DNA from: Helicostylum pulchrum
Lineage: Eukaryota > Mucoromycota > Mucoromycetes > Mucorales > Mucoraceae
Assembly: GCA_025677825.1 (NCBI GenBank)
Contig: JAIXMO010000029.1
Location: forward strand, 310,001-374,000
DNA length: 64,000 nt
Direction: 5' to 3'
The notes beneath the pieces were generated by a model, which saw only the letters and a program-made list of their open reading frames with translations, was not told where the DNA came from and did no database searches. Made by a program: the position numbers and the translations under genes. Below, one piece after another: positions 53,420 through 64,000 of this stretch (position 1 is the stretch's first letter; each line of letters begins with the position of its first letter).

Positions 53420-55656
53420 TTATTTTTCGTTAATAATAGAACTAGCAGCAGAAGAGAAATGATCAGATGAAGAATCCTCTTTACTAGAAGCGGCGGCGGA
53501 CAAAGCTTGAATTTCTGTAAGACAGTTGTGACACTTGAATAAGATTGTGTTTTCAAGACTGTACTTGTTCTTAGCATGTGGGCCAGCACCTACATTGAAC
53601 TGTCCTTTATCACTTGATTTGATAATAGACTGAACTATATCCTTTGCCTTTTGGTATTCTTGATCAATAATCAACATACGAGCCTCTTCATAGCGAGTGA
53701 AATAATAAACGTAATGATCTAATTGAACTTTTTTAGCATTTTCCATAACGCATCGAATTGATTCTTTATGAAGTCTCTTCCAGTTTACTTTGGTGTCTGT
53801 ACTAGCATCCTTTACTTGATCAATCAAGAGTCGAAGTACCATTGAGCGCATGTAATGACTAAGACAAAGATCATCGTAATAATTCAAAACTTCTTCGTGC
53901 TTTGTTTCGTGTGTTAAACGGTAGATTTCTTTAGTTGTTCTTTCCAAATTGTTGTGTAACAAATCAATTGACATAAAGTCAAAGGCACTAAAGGCGTTCA
54001 ATGCTTCTAAATCAGGGAAAAGCAATGTATTGTTTTGTGCAATGAATTTACGAGCTTTACGAGCGACGAATTTTTCAAGAGGAATAGATTTACCGGCAAT
54101 TTTTTGTTTAGCGCTTGTTACTTTAAGCATCATTTCACCAGCTTCCTTGGTTAACTTTTCTTTTTCTTCAAGTGTCTTTGTATCATCATTGGTAGCGAGA
54201 ACAAATAAGGAGATAGCTTGTAAATAAGTATAGACAGCCTTTGACCAATTACTTTCCTTGTGGAGGGTAGTGTAGCAATCAAGACTTTCTTGCCAGTTTT
54301 GCTGTAAAAGATTGATCAACCCTAATTCCCAGTAACACATGTGTTGTAACTGCTTCCAATCTTTCTGGGTATCAATTGCTTTTTGGTATTGATTTTTAGC
54401 TTCTACTAATTGACTACGAGCAACTAATTGTCTACCAGAAAAGTACAAGAAAAAGACACCGTCGGGATAAAGCTTTAAACTGTACGCTAAGATACGATCT
54501 GAAAGGTCTTCGTTCACATCTGAGAGAGGAATGAGTTTTGATAAAATAATGTGGTACAACATCAATGCCATATCACAAAATTGCCTTCTTAATCCTTCAT
54601 TCGGCTCTTGATCAGGTGGTAATTCAGTTAAGGGTAAACCAGCATAATCTTCCCATCCACCAACAGCTTCTAATACTTCCATACCGTAAGTTCGATCACT
54701 TGTAAATCCGATAAATTCGACAACTTTCATTACAGAAGAAGGTAAAAGGGAAATAATGAGATTAAATAAACCAACACCAAGCGATACACCAGAAGTAAAA
54801 TGATCATCGACACCACATTCAGAGACATCTTTTCCTTGTGAAGCTTGTTCTCTTACATGATTTAAAAACTTTTGAAGAGTCTTATAAGTATTGTAACTTG
54901 CTCTTACATGCAAACCTTCTCTTAAAAAGGAAACAAAGCTTTCATCGTGAATAATGCAAAGTAATGCTTTTAACAAATAAGATTCGGCATAGATTAATTC
55001 CTATAAGTTTACGTGGGATTGGCAAATGTTAGACTAATTTTAGACACTATTACAATGAAATTACTACTTACAGCGTGACGATGTAACCTTGACATTTCCC
55101 AAACCTCAAGAACGGAAATTCCTTTAACCCAAGAAGTAATGTTACCTAGCCAGCTAGAGTTCTTTTTACGAAATGCATCTGCTAATTGAATAGTTTCTTT
55201 TAATGCTTCAATAGCGTCTTCGATATCGGTATGTTGAAATGTCATTACACTCTTTAAAAACAATACAAATGAATGGCCCAATGAATGATATAAAGTTGAG
55301 TATCTTTTGGGTTCTAATATCTTTTCAGCTTCAGGAATACGAGAATTTAAAAAGAGATCCATAGCAAGTCTGACTTCTTTAATATCTTCAAGTAAGTTTT
55401 CTTCCGCTGCTTCCCATACTTTATTTGAGATATTAATGGTGGGTAAAGGGGTATGGTTGAGTTCTCCTTCTTCTTTATCTTCTGATATTTGCTTTTCTTT
55501 ATGCTTTGGCAACATGCTAGACATGGATTGTCCCATACGACCAATGGTTCTTAAAGACATTTGAAGATTTGAACTTGACTTTGCATTATGCTCGGGACCA
55601 TCATGTCTTTTCTTTTTCGTAGAGGAAGAGGAAGAAGTGCTTAAAACCGGTGGCAT
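53420..55656 (-). CDS. Iml2/TTC39-family protein (paralogue 2)
   Basis: Two exons (55656-55072, 55000-53420) encode 721 residues. After a Ser/Lys-rich head, VRLAMDLFLNSRIPEAEKIL (about residue 100) begins the TTC39 domain. It contains SVMTFQHTDIEDAIEALKET, TSGVSLGVGLFNLIISLLPS, VMKVVEFIGFTSDRTYGMEV, then TPR-like helices (CYWELGLINLLQQNWQESLD, NWSKAVYTYLQAISLFV) and the C-terminal ENTILFKCHNCLTEIQAL. This is a better match to canonical fungal Iml2/TTC39 than paralogue 1 and has only one intron. It likely acts at the mitochondrial surface or in lipid-droplet/aggregate clearance, by family analogy. A final Ser-rich tail is probably disordered. Confidence 0.88.
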
Positions 55657-56037
55657 ACTAGTAACAAGTAGTATAAATTAAATAAATAAGAGAGAAAGAA
55701 AGAGAGAGCGAAGAAAAAAGGGGAAAGTGTATTTGTACACATATATTATAGTACGTTTCACACAACCATTTAAGGATTCTGGGTAAGATGATTGGCTCTA
55801 TTCAATCGACTTATGCTAATAAAAGATAGTTTTTAACGTATTCTGTAAAGGTTTATACATGCGCACAACTTAAAATTGTAGGTCAAACTGAACCCGGCTT
55901 TTTATAATTATTTTTCGACAGCTGTGCAGTAAACTTTTTTTTTTTTAAAAAAATAGGGAATTTCTCGTTTCGGCAACTTGTTTTTCTTCTCTCTTTATTC
56001 TTTTTCTTTTTTTTTTCTTTTTTTTTTTTGTTTCTTG

Positions 56038-57370
56038 ATGGATCACTTGGCACAAAGAAATAGTTCAGATTACTACCATCAATCGCAGGTAAAAAAAGAA
56101 GCAAAAAGGATTAGTAAAAGAAAAGTTAATTTAGAATAAAAAAAAATAGCCAGAGTTAATGCACAATATGAATGTATTTCATAACCGTTCTTCAGTTAAT
56201 ATTATATCGAATGGTGGCACAGGATATACAGCCATTTCATCATCCACTTCAAATGTGACTTCTCAGCCAAGACCAAATACTGAAGAGTGGAAAAAAACTT
56301 CTAGTGACAGGAAGTCAAGTATTATGAAAATGGAAAGCTGGAAAATGTCAGGTAGACCTCGTCATGCTCAGCTTCAACACGTACAAGACGATTCTATGAC
56401 TAGAAGACAGTCTGCTCCCCTTTTTAATTCACTTTATCAACAACAACAACAATATTATCCTAAGCCTTTACCTCAAGAACCATCACCTGTTATTCATGCT
56501 GAGCCATTTAATATGGTATATCCTTCTCATATTATAGATGAGCAACCTCCTTTTCATTTAACTACACCTGCTCAGCAACATATCCCTAGTTATTCTCATA
56601 ATGAAATTTATCCAGCCCCATTGAATCAAGCATATCCTCCTCCTACAAGTGATTTTGTACCACCACCATTAGTAGATTACCAGCATTACCATCATCCTCA
56701 TCCTCATCCTCTTCCTTCGCAACCATACAATGAATATCCTCCTTCTCAACCGTATAATGAATATCCTCCTTCCCAATCATATAACGAATATCCTGCTTCT
56801 CAATATCCTCCTTCTCAACCATTTAACGAGTATCCTCCTGTAGTATCCGATCGCCTTAACCGTACTTCTACGCCCATTGCATCTCCTCCTTCACAGGCCG
56901 CAATACAAGAAACACCTGCATCTGCACCTGTACCCAAGTCTGATAAATCGTCTAAAAAGAAAAAAGATGCCAAGCCAGAGAGTAAGTTTTTTTGTTTCTC
57001 TCCCCCGTTCTTCTTCTTTGTGTGACACAATTAACATATTTTATTAAAAATAGAAAAAATTCGCCAAATTACAGTGCAGTCGATTAATATAGAACACCGT
57101 GTTTGGATAGATGTATTACCAGCTGAAACAGGATTATCTTTAGCAGACAAAATTCATATCATTGCTACTTTTCGAACTAGAAAGATTGTTTCGATCACAA
57201 CTGCTTCGGGACGAAAGATACCGCTTGACAATAGGCCCGTGTTTGGAAGTTGGATGGACATGGAGAAATTTGAGGATGGTGAAAGGTGGGAAGTGGAGTG
57301 GAGAGAGAATGATAGAGGCGTAGTCGATAGGTTCATGTCTAAAATTGTACAGAGTAAACGCAAGGATTAA
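56038..57370 (+). CDS. Pro/Tyr/Gln-rich protein with conserved C-terminal domain, unknown function
   Basis: Three exons (56038-56088, 56150-56981, 57054-57370) encode 399 residues. The first exon adds MDHLAQRNSSDYYHQSQ, since an ATG further downstream is preceded by an in-phase acceptor. Residues 20-290 are disordered, with a Gln tract, His-Pro repeats (HHPHPHPLP) and a tandem nine-residue motif QPYNEYPPS repeated about four times. Lys-rich SKKKKDAKPE leads into an ordered C-terminal domain: TVQSINIEHRVWIDVLPAET, FRTRKIVSITTASGRKIPLD, WMDMEKFEDGERWEVEW. This domain is not one I recognise. Function unknown. The protein is clearly expressed-gene-like, with good splice sites. Confidence 0.7.
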
Positions 57371-58124
57371 AGGCTTTTTATTTATTTATTTATTTACAGC
57401 ATTGTCCTGGTAAATAAGCCTTTTTATTACTAGTAGTAGTTAGAATTATTTGTAAAAAAAAAAAATTCAAGTAAATAAAGCTTTGTATATGTTTAATCAT
57501 AAATTAGAGAGTGATATTTACCACTATAACATTATTTTCATCTAGCAAGCAATCCTGATTTAGTATGGGATAAGGACCTTGTCTAAACTACACTATACTC
57601 TTACCATTCTCGAAACAACTTCCAGAAAATTATGCTCTCATAGAGGTAACATGAACATTTATGTAAATGACTAAACTATGAAAAAAAAACGCTATAAAAA
57701 GAAGAAAATTTTCCCTTTCAAATGATTATTACATTCAATATCTTACTCAAGACTCGTCAAATACGACTTAGAAGATAGTACTGTTGAACAAATAGGCCTA
57801 GTTAAGATGATAATGGATACTGCTGAAACGAAGTATACCGTTAAAGTACATGTGACTCCTCGTAGTCTTAAAATGGAATACATGTAGCATTTCAAATAGT
57901 TTTTCTGTGTATTTTTTTTTTTTCATTTACTTTATCATTGGGAGTTTTTTTTTTAAAAAAAAAATGACGGGATCCTCATATCGATTACACGGTATGATAA
58001 CAATGAAAGTGCTTTTTGGATCACCTTTACAGCGGAGTGGAACAATGAAAATGAGATTGAATCTTTTGTACTCCTTTGGACAACCCCCCCTTATCCCAAA
58101 ACTGCACCTTTATATTTTTTTGAC
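57371..58124. other. Intergenic, with small coding-like debris
   Basis: Near 57750-57890 a frame reads YDLEDSTVEQIGLVKMIMDT and TKYTVKVHVTPRSLKMEYM, then a stop. Near 58000 WITFTAEWNNENEIES appears in a different frame. They look like scraps of a gene and are not annotated as one. Confidence 0.3.
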
Positions 58125-59487
58125 ATGTTGAGCCATTTAAAATCAGGTACGCGTGCCTTACATACCAGCGCTCAAAGAACCGTATTATATGGCTGGGGGC
58201 AAACGCAAGCGTTGCCCTTAACAAAAGGTCATATGGATCGAGTGTTTAATCAACCTACTTTATTACGCAATGAACAAGATTATGCTTTACCTGTAAGTTA
58301 TTACTCTTTAAGAAAAAAAAAATATATGCACGTATATTAAAAAAAAACAAAAAAGAATGACGAGGAGATAACTCAAGTAGCTACTGGTTGGGGTCATTCT
58401 TTATTATCGAACGGTAATCAAGTTTATGCATTTGGGTTGAATCAAAGTGGACAATTAGGAACTAGTAAGACCAAGTTAACGATGCAAGATCGAGTAAAGT
58501 TTGTTGCTTGTGGTCGTGAGCATTCTCATATTGTTACAGAGAACCAAGGTATATATATACTATAGTTGAAAGAAGGAAAAAAAAAACTTACGGACGGTAT
58601 ATAGATAGTACACAGTTATATTCATTTGGTAACAACATGTACGGACAACTTGGATTAGGAAAGAACAAAAACAGCAATCCAGGCAGTTTAATTGCAGAAA
58701 GTCAACCGACACTTGTCAATTTCCACGAAAAGATTGAATCGATTACATGTGGATTAGATAATACGATTTTTGCCACTCAAAAGCAAATATTTGGCATGGG
58801 ATGGGGAGCCGATGGACAATTAGGACAAGGATATGAAGATAAAACAGTGCCTTCGCCATTATCATTCGAAACTGAGATCAAGAAATTATCAAGCTCTACC
58901 GATTATACTTTTGCGTTAGGCGCAGATGGAAGGTTATGGACTTGGGGTAATTCAGAATATGGACAGGGAATTCAGGGCAAGATAATTGACAGAGTTAGTG
59001 ATATTTTAAATAAGGAGGAGGAAGAAGCTAACAAGAGTATATAGATTTTAGAGCCCCTTGAAGTTAAAGTAAATGGTGTTGTAGATGTTGCAGCAGGTGG
59101 ACCCTTTTCTGTAATATTAACAAAGGATGGTCAAGTGTATACGTGTGGGTTCGGGTCGTTAGGATTAGGAAAAGAGGTTGTACAAACGTTAGAAGCGTCT
59201 GTTGTTACTGAATTATCAAATAAGGAAATTATCAAAGTATTTGCAACCACTGATTATGCTGCTGCCATCTCTAGTAAGTTTCGTGTGTTGTTGCATTTAT
59301 TATGTTTTTATTAACAAATAATATAGAATGTGGAGAGTTATATACGTGGGGATTAAATGGACAAAGTGGGAGATTAGGGTTAGGAGATAATCAACATGCA
59401 TTTATTCCTAGACTCGTTAAAATGGATAAACAAGTTATAAATGTAGCATTAGGTACCAACCATGCTATTGCAACATGTATAGAATAA
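58125..59487 (+). CDS. RCC1-repeat protein, probably mitochondrial (RCC1L/Fmp25-like)
   Basis: Five exons (58125-58292, 58356-58548, 58605-58993, 59045-59273, 59327-59487) encode 379 residues. The N-terminus MLSHLKSGTRALHTSAQRTV is a typical cleavable mitochondrial presequence (basic, no acidic residue). Seven-bladed RCC1 repeats follow: LYGWGQ, VYAFGLNQSGQLGT, LYSFGNNMYGQLGLG, IFGMGWGADGQLGQG, LWTWGNSEYGQG, VYTCGFGSLGLG, LYTWGLNGQSGRLGLGDN. Mitochondrial members (RCC1L in animals, Fmp25 in yeast) act in mitoribosome or complex III biogenesis, and that role is inferred. Intron 3 (58994-59044, 51 nt, GTTAGT..TATAG with GCTAAC branch) is a multiple of three but contains a terminal stop. Confidence 0.85.
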
Positions 59488-60040
59488 GAAAGCTCGGTTA
59501 TAACACTAGAATAAGCTCGCGCTCCTCTTTCTTTCGGGCGTTTTTTTTTTTTTTTTTTTTTTTTTCTCCTATATATAAATTACACTATTAAAGTAATAAC
59601 ACAAATGGAAGTTTTTTTTAAAGGATAATCTCTCCCCGTCTTTTTTTTCCCCCTTTTTTTTTTTTGTTGCAACAGAAAATATATATCATATATAATTCCG
59701 ATCTTTTTTCTTTTTTTTTCTCCTTTATTATATATCCACACGCTCACAAGTACATATACACATGTAAAATGGATATACTATAAATAAATAAATAAAAGTT
59801 GCATTTAAACAGCTATAAAAGTTTTTTTTTTTTTTTGTCAATTTCAAATCTTGATTATTATACTAGACTGCAGAAAATTGTGGTACCTGATTATACTTTC
59901 CCCGGAGTAAGATGAATAAATCTTCCGAGTTTAACGAGGGTTTTTTTTTTCTGTAGATCGGACTATTTTTTGTGGGTCTGTATGTTATTTAACTCGGGCA
60001 TATATATCGTCTCTCTTTTTCTTTTTTGTTTTTGTTTATC
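59488..60040. other. Spacer with T27 run
   Basis: A run of about 27 T at 59539-59565, several other T runs, and the pyrimidine-rich leader (CTCTCTTTTTCTTTTTTG) of the next gene. Confidence 0.6.
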
Positions 60041-60855
60041 ATGAATACAGCAGCTATTCTTATTATTCAAGATGAAAAAAAGACATTTCATTGTAAAGGA
60101 TATGGAAATTGCCGCATGATATTTACTCGTAGTGAGCACTTGGCCAGGCACGAAAGGTATATAAAAAGAAAAAGGAGGTAAAAAAAAAAAAAAGAAGAAA
60201 AAAATTAATAAGTATATGCGATTTAGAAAGCATACTGGCGAGGTGAAATATATATGTTTATATTTTAATCAATAAATATTTATGGTTTATAATAAATTAC
60301 TAGAAACCTTTCAACTGCATTGTACCTGGTTGCAGTCGAAAATTTAGTCGATTCGATAATATGATGCAGCATACACAAACACATCATTCAACAAACGATA
60401 AACAAGTGCCCAAATTAATAAAGAGTACATTAAAACGAAGGAAAATTGATCCAATCAAAAGCATCAAAAAGAAAAAGGAAGATAATCATATGGCCATGTT
60501 ACTAGACGAACTATTTTCTCTTTCGGATTCTAGCCAATTAACATCTGATGAAGAAGAAGACGAAGAAGAAGAGGAAGAAGAAGAAGAGAAAGCAGTCAAG
60601 AGTACTATTATTAGACACATGATGACATTACCTCATTTAGCAACTTATTTACTGGATCATCCCGATGAGCCACCGGAGAACTATTTTTTTAAATACTATT
60701 ACCGTTTGTCGAAGCAGGACTTATTATACCCAATTGAATACTTATTGTTGACCAATAATAATCAAGAACGACAAAACAATGATGATATTTACATTACAAT
60801 AGATGAATTTGAAGCACTTCAAGGTTTAAGTCGTTTTTATACATGTCAAAAATAG
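60041..60855 (+). CDS. C2H2 zinc-finger transcription factor with 16-nt exon
   Basis: Three exons (60041-60156, 60227-60242, 60304-60855) encode 227 residues. Splicing assembles two adjacent C2H2 fingers: FHCKGYGNCRMIFTRSEHLA then RHERKHTGEKPFNCIVPGC and SRKFSRFDNMMQHTQTH. The 16-nt middle exon encodes KHTGE, the inter-finger linker. A basic region (LIKSTLKRRKIDPIKSIKKK) and an acidic run ([16 protein letters not shown]) follow, then a C-terminal segment rich in Tyr. The two-finger arrangement near the N-terminus resembles stress-response factors of the Msn2/Com2 type, but there the fingers are C-terminal, so no orthology is claimed. Nuclear DNA-binding role inferred. Confidence 0.8.
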
Positions 60856-61123
60856 GAGGGAACTTTTTTTACTATAAGGAGGGAAATAAATCATTTTTTT
60901 GTGTGTGAATTATAAGGAGTTTTTTTTTTTTTTTTGTAGTAGTAGTGCATATTCTTATTATTTATGGTCATGGATACACAAAGGACGACATTGCAGCTTG
61001 ATGGGCGTATCTATTTTTTTTCCCCTTTTTTTAGATATATATATATATATTATTCTTTTATTTTTTCTTTTTTTTCTTTTACCCTTCTTTTTTCTTCCTT
61101 TTCTCTTTATAATTATTATTTAC
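60856..61123. other. Promoter region of the E2F gene
   Basis: CT- and T-rich sequence (61060-61115) just upstream of the ATG. No other feature. Confidence 0.4.
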
Positions 61124-62171
61124 ATGACGAACAATCACCTTCATAACACAACTAGTAGTACTGGTGCTAGTAGTAGTCGACGTACTAAGCATGAAGCAGG
61201 TAGTAGTTATGTATTATTGAGTATAAATTCTCTTTATAATCGTATACTAAATAATACCTAAAATAGCTTCTTTTCAAATTCAATCTAGTATTACTGGTAC
61301 TACGACTGGTACTACTTCTCAATCATGCAGATACGATTCATCACTTGGTCTATTAACAAAGAAATTCATTGCATTACTTCGCTCAAGTGCACATGGTGAC
61401 TTGGATTTAAATCGTGCAGCAACTCAACTCAAGGTACAAAAGAGACGTATTTATGATATAACAAATGTACTGGAAGGGATACGATTAATTGAAAAAAACT
61501 CTAAAAATCATGTGCGATGGATGTACGTACACTTAATGTAAAAAAAAAATAAAAAAAAATGAATGAAATTACTAATTTATTTATAAAAAAAAAGCGGGAA
61601 TGCTGCATCAACTACAACTAATACAACGAAAATATCAACAAATGATCTAGAAGAAAGACTTGCATTTTTAAAGAAGCATAACCAATCATTAGAAAAAGAA
61701 CAAAATCAATTAAACAGTTTTAAACAACAAGTAGATGATGAAATTGAAAGAGTTTTAAAGAACCATTCCTCTTATTGTTACTTGACATTAGATGATATAG
61801 CTCAATTTGAAGTTATAATGGCAGCTCAGCAGGAGTCCCTCGTGGTCGTAAATGCGCCTTATGATACAGACATTGAGGTGCATAATAACACAAGTCACGA
61901 ACCTTCTTCTTCTTCTTCTTCTTCATCATCATCCTCATCGTCATCCTCTTCGTCATCATATCCTTATCCATCTATAACAAAAAAGAGTAAATCTGAAAAG
62001 GTAAAACACATATATTTTATATGTGTAAACAAACAAAAACTAAACTCCCCCCCTCCCTATTAGACCAGTAATAATACAAAATGTTACATACGAGTACCCG
62101 ATCATTCAAATCAACCTTTACGCATAGTTTCTCTTAGACAGCAAATGAAAAAAAATCATGAAAGAGATTAA
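61124..62171 (+). CDS. E2F-family transcription factor
   Basis: Four exons (61124-61199, 61267-61522, 61595-62000, 62064-62171) encode 281 residues. The DNA-binding winged helix is complete: [62 protein letters not shown], with the [13 protein letters not shown] contact motif. It is followed by a leucine-zipper/marked-box-like segment ([40 protein letters not shown]) and a TLDDIAQF segment, then a 20-Ser run (61905-61956) and short C-terminus. E2F binds G1/S promoters with a DP partner. Dikarya lost E2F in favour of SBF/MBF, whereas early-diverging fungi keep both. No retinoblastoma-binding box is obvious near the C-terminus, although CYIRVPDHS resembles the marked-box end. Confidence 0.9.
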
Positions 62172-63712
62172 ATATTTGTTTTCCTGGTGAAAATATAAAA
62201 CTCCACATAATAATTAGCTCCCCTCTCTTTTTAGTCTGCTCCTCTTTTTTTTCATCCTTCTTTTCTCCCTCTTTTTTTATTCTCTTTCTATTTATTTATT
62301 TATTTGCACACTAAAAAGAGTTCACATTCTAATTACACTTTTTTCGCGTTGAAAAAATTAAGGGGTACTTTGGGGTTTTTTGATTGGGTGAAAAAAAAAA
62401 GATGTGACTGGATGGAGAAAAAAATGGGATTTGAGCTACTTTTTGCTTCACCACACGTATATTGACTTATTACCGTGTATTGAAGCGGTGGAGAAAGGTA
62501 CGGCTGGTTTGGATATCATGCGTTTCTTTTGCTTATATCGCGAGATTCTATTGATTTATAAAAAAAAGACAATCAGTTAATGTCTCCAAGTTTATGGATT
62601 TATGTACCTCTTATCCTTTGACTTGAATGACATTTCGTAAGATGTAAGGTAGTACCGATATTCCTTGCAAGTTATCAAATAATTTTACCGTCGATAATTC
62701 AATTAAACGGTAAAACCTTAAGGTATTGAAGATACATTTTATATATTGTCATAGTCAATCTTTTTAATAATACTCCGCAAACAACTGGTTCTGTAGGACT
62801 TTTCATCGCCTTAAGTTCATCTAGACATTTTAAGAACTTCAGCAGGCTTCTTTATTTGCTAGACGGCCTTCTTGATTTGTTAGCTTTCTAGACCTCTAAT
62901 CAGCTACAGTGGGATTCCAAGAAGGTTTTTGTTTTTGTCTGAAGCGCGTGACTTCATCCAGAGAGAACTCTATAGTAAAAAAAAAAAATAGACAGATACG
63001 CGTAAATGAATTTGTGTTCTATGAAACCTCCCAATTGTGTTGTAGAAAATACCTTTTTATCTTTGGATAGATCCGATTATTCAGAACTGCTTGACTCTTT
63101 AAGACAGTAGTAGTCGCTTGATTTAGTGGAGCCCGGGGTTTCGCGAAAGTTCGCCTTCACGTTGAGTGCATCCTTTTGTCTTAACAAAACCCAGCTTTCG
63201 AACAAGATATATCATCTGATAAAATACGGCGTAAAGTTTGAAGAAGTGTTTGCATGTTTTTAATGTTCAGTACAGAAAAAAAAAAACTCACTCTCTAATG
63301 GTTTATTGTTCGTGAATCTATCATATAAGCACTTTCTTGTGTATGTCTTTCTTTTTCTTTTTCTTTTTTGTAAGCATTTGCGGAAGAAAAAGAAAAAAGG
63401 AAGATAAATATACTCTCATTTAAATAGATTAAATTAATCGGTCTTATCTATCAAAAATCAGGTATCTGAGATAGAAGATAACTCATTCTAATAGTTTAAG
63501 GACACTATGTTATAAACAAATAGACATACTCACGTCATGAACTCGCAATTGTTATACAGATACTTTTAAGCAAGATTCACCTTACATATTTCAACGAAAT
63601 TTACTCTACTCACGTGAGCGGGACTGCCTTACACGCCCCCCATAAAAAGAACAATCCATATTTTTATTTTTTCGTCTGGCATATATATTTTCTTTTTCAC
63701 AAACAACACAAA
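62172..63712. other. Intergenic, 1.5 kb, no gene seen
   Basis: The 3' flank of E2F is T-rich. At 62688-62718 TTTTACCGT and ACGGTAAAA form a perfect 9-bp inverted repeat around 13-15 nt. No protein-like frames. The last 40 bases are the leader of the following gene. Confidence 0.4.
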
Positions 63713-64000
63713 ATGACAACACCTAGTACTAGATTCGGTGAATTACCTACGCTTGAATTACCAAAGTGTTTAGACTTTTTAAAATTAAAAAACTTTCCGT
63801 TAAAGACGTTTCCAGCAGTTAATGAACCAGAGAGACCAGTACATGATACTTTGTTTATTTATGGCCCTGGTTACAGAAACAGTGAAGCTAGTTTTGATGT
63901 AGAGTGTTTAATCATTCAAGTAAAGTATATTTAGGTTCACTGTCATAAAGAAAAACCCCCCCTAAACTAACTTATTTTTGTGTGTGTAAAGGTGTATCTC
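63713..64000 (+). CDS. Metaxin-like (SAM complex) protein, 5' end only
   Basis: Exon 1 (63713-63919) plus the first codons of exon 2 (from 63992) before the window ends. It reads TRFGELPTLELPKCLDFLKL, ERPVHDTLFIYGPGYRNSEA, SFDVECLIIQ-VYL. The L-x-hydrophobic-YGPG followed by S-x-DVEC-x-x-x-QVYL pattern is that of metaxin/Sam35-type proteins at the start of their GST-like fold, which face the cytosol at the mitochondrial outer membrane and help insert beta-barrel proteins. The phase is consistent (207-nt exon 1). It is truncated by the window, so family confidence is moderate. Confidence 0.6.

Noticed and set aside
56815..57030. Minus-strand Gly-rich ORF
   Set aside because: Antisense of the Pro-rich coding exon of the gene at 56038-57370.

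Overview
This is eukaryotic nuclear DNA, very AT-rich. Genes carry many short introns (about 45-90 bp, GT..AG, A/T-rich, some with TACTAA or GCTAAC-like branch sites), upstream pyrimidine tracts and short spacers. The gene set (Zn2Cys6 factor, Galpha subunit, flavocytochrome b2, Iml2-family proteins, an E2F factor, a metaxin-like protein) and the decayed elements point to an early-diverging filamentous fungus, most likely Mucoromycota/Mucorales. I do not claim a genus. All multi-exon models below were built by eye, and each closes in frame across every junction.

Layout. 1-1.3 kb: broken Fanzor/TnpB-like ORF. 2.2-3.6 kb: Psr1-type FCP1/SCP phosphatase. 4.4-7 kb: decayed repeat-family ORF and an intact LINE ORF1-like protein. 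7.7-9.5 kb: cytochrome b5-FMN 2-hydroxyacid dehydrogenase ending in SKL. 10.8-12.9 kb: Zn2Cys6 factor. 13-16 kb and 22.3-31.6 kb: repeat-rich accessory regions with two small secreted-peptide genes that share promoter and signal peptide but not the mature peptide, plus foldback and palindromic repeats and decayed genes. 16.6-19.2 kb: Iml2/TTC39 protein. 20.6-22.2 kb: SCPx-type thiolase ending in AKL. 27.7-28.8 kb: Sel1-repeat protein. 33.8-35.4 kb: Galpha with a 6-nt exon. 36-37.2 kb: unrecognised gene. 37.7-47.5 kb: RING-H2 protein, alanine aminotransferase, Wdr8/WRAP73 homologue, BCL7-like acidic protein, and a second RING protein interrupted by an in-frame TAG.

45-52.3 kb is a transposon graveyard. 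It holds an inverted 140-bp promoter-like repeat, a 30-nt 18S rRNA fragment, two opposed copies of a dispersed gene family, a solo LTR with target-site duplication, an ABC-transporter pseudogene and a 5' tRNA-Glu fragment. 53.4-64 kb is gene-dense again: second Iml2/TTC39 paralogue, proline/tyrosine-rich protein, RCC1-like mitochondrial protein, C2H2 zinc finger, E2F, and the 5' end of a metaxin-like gene.

The main metabolic theme is peroxisomal: the 2-hydroxyacid dehydrogenase and the thiolase both end in PTS1 tripeptides. The main evolutionary theme is modular reuse of promoters. Two unrelated promoter modules each occur twice, in front of non-homologous downstream sequence.
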